From Victivallales bacterium (GTDB taxonomy: Bacteria > Verrucomicrobiota > Lentisphaeria > Oligosphaerales > Oligosphaeraceae), in NCBI GenBank assembly GCA_017431185.1, contig JAFRLP010000587.1, positions 1 to 15,276 of the forward strand: a stretch of 15,276 nt of DNA, written 5' to 3'. Positions 15,249 through 15,276 of this stretch are shown piece by piece (position 1 is the first letter of the stretch; each line of letters opens with the position of its first letter). The position numbers and the translations under genes are program-made. A model generated the notes under the pieces. That model saw nothing but the letters and a program-made list of their open reading frames with translations, had not been told where the DNA came from and did not search any database.

Positions 15249-15268
15249 GGCGGCGGCGTCCCGCCGCC
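15249..15268. repeat. GC-rich intergenic palindrome, copy 2
   Basis: GGCGGCGG-CGTC-CCGCCGCC forms an 8-bp stem with a 4-base loop, just upstream of the mutase start. Its reverse complement matches the element at 6563-6580 apart from about one base change or gap. Confidence 0.55.
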
Positions 15269-15276
15269 GGTTGTGC

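Overview
The window is about 15.3 kb of GC-rich bacterial chromosome with two-directional, operon-style gene layout. I recognise ten genes with clear family assignments and one small secreted protein of unknown function. There are no tRNA, rRNA, CRISPR, phage or insertion-sequence signatures. The gene set suggests an anaerobic member of the PVC group (Lentisphaerae, Kiritimatiellae or Verrucomicrobia type): a GlpA-like/FAD/DUF1667 triad, a large secreted transglutaminase plus BspA-type leucine-rich repeat protein with C-terminal GWNL repeats, and GC-rich palindromic intergenic repeats. This placement is a guess from gene style, not from a marker gene comparison.

Layout. (1) 1-1455, minus: the N-terminal ~485 codons of dnaE, replicative DNA polymerase III alpha, cut by the window edge. 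(2) 1456-1729: divergent promoter region. (3) 1730-3227, plus: a short secreted protein that looks truncated, followed after 16 bp by a GT4-type glycosyltransferase that lacks an ATG and a ribosome binding site. (4) 6316-3246, minus: a three-gene redox operon (GlpA-like dehydrogenase with C-terminal [2Fe-2S] domain, FAD/NAD oxidoreductase, DUF1667 Fe-S protein), tightly overlapped, probably an anaerobic glycerol-3-phosphate dehydrogenase. (5) 6317-6710: a 394-bp gap unusually rich in inverted repeats. It includes an 18-bp perfect stem followed by a T-tract between the redox operon's likely promoter and its start codon. (6) 9815-6711, minus: the 1034-aa secreted transglutaminase/LRR protein. 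(7) 10036-12706, plus: metallophosphoesterase, N-acetylneuraminate-lyase-like aldolase, HAD-IIA phosphatase. (8) 15227-12871, minus: phosphohexomutase and TatD-type metal hydrolase, overlapping by ATGA.

How the parts relate. The redox operon would oxidise glycerol-3-phosphate (or a related 2-hydroxyacid) and pass electrons through FAD and Fe-S centres. The aldolase cluster suggests use of sialic acid or a related sugar acid, with two phosphatase-type enzymes beside it. The phosphohexomutase and glycosyltransferase fit cell-envelope sugar metabolism.

The most interesting non-coding element is the structured leader in front of the redox operon (6341-6440, minus strand). It folds on paper as a three-way junction closed by a terminator-like stem, and I cannot match it to any riboswitch class I know. 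The junction between the truncated secreted gene and the glycosyltransferase is the second point worth checking.
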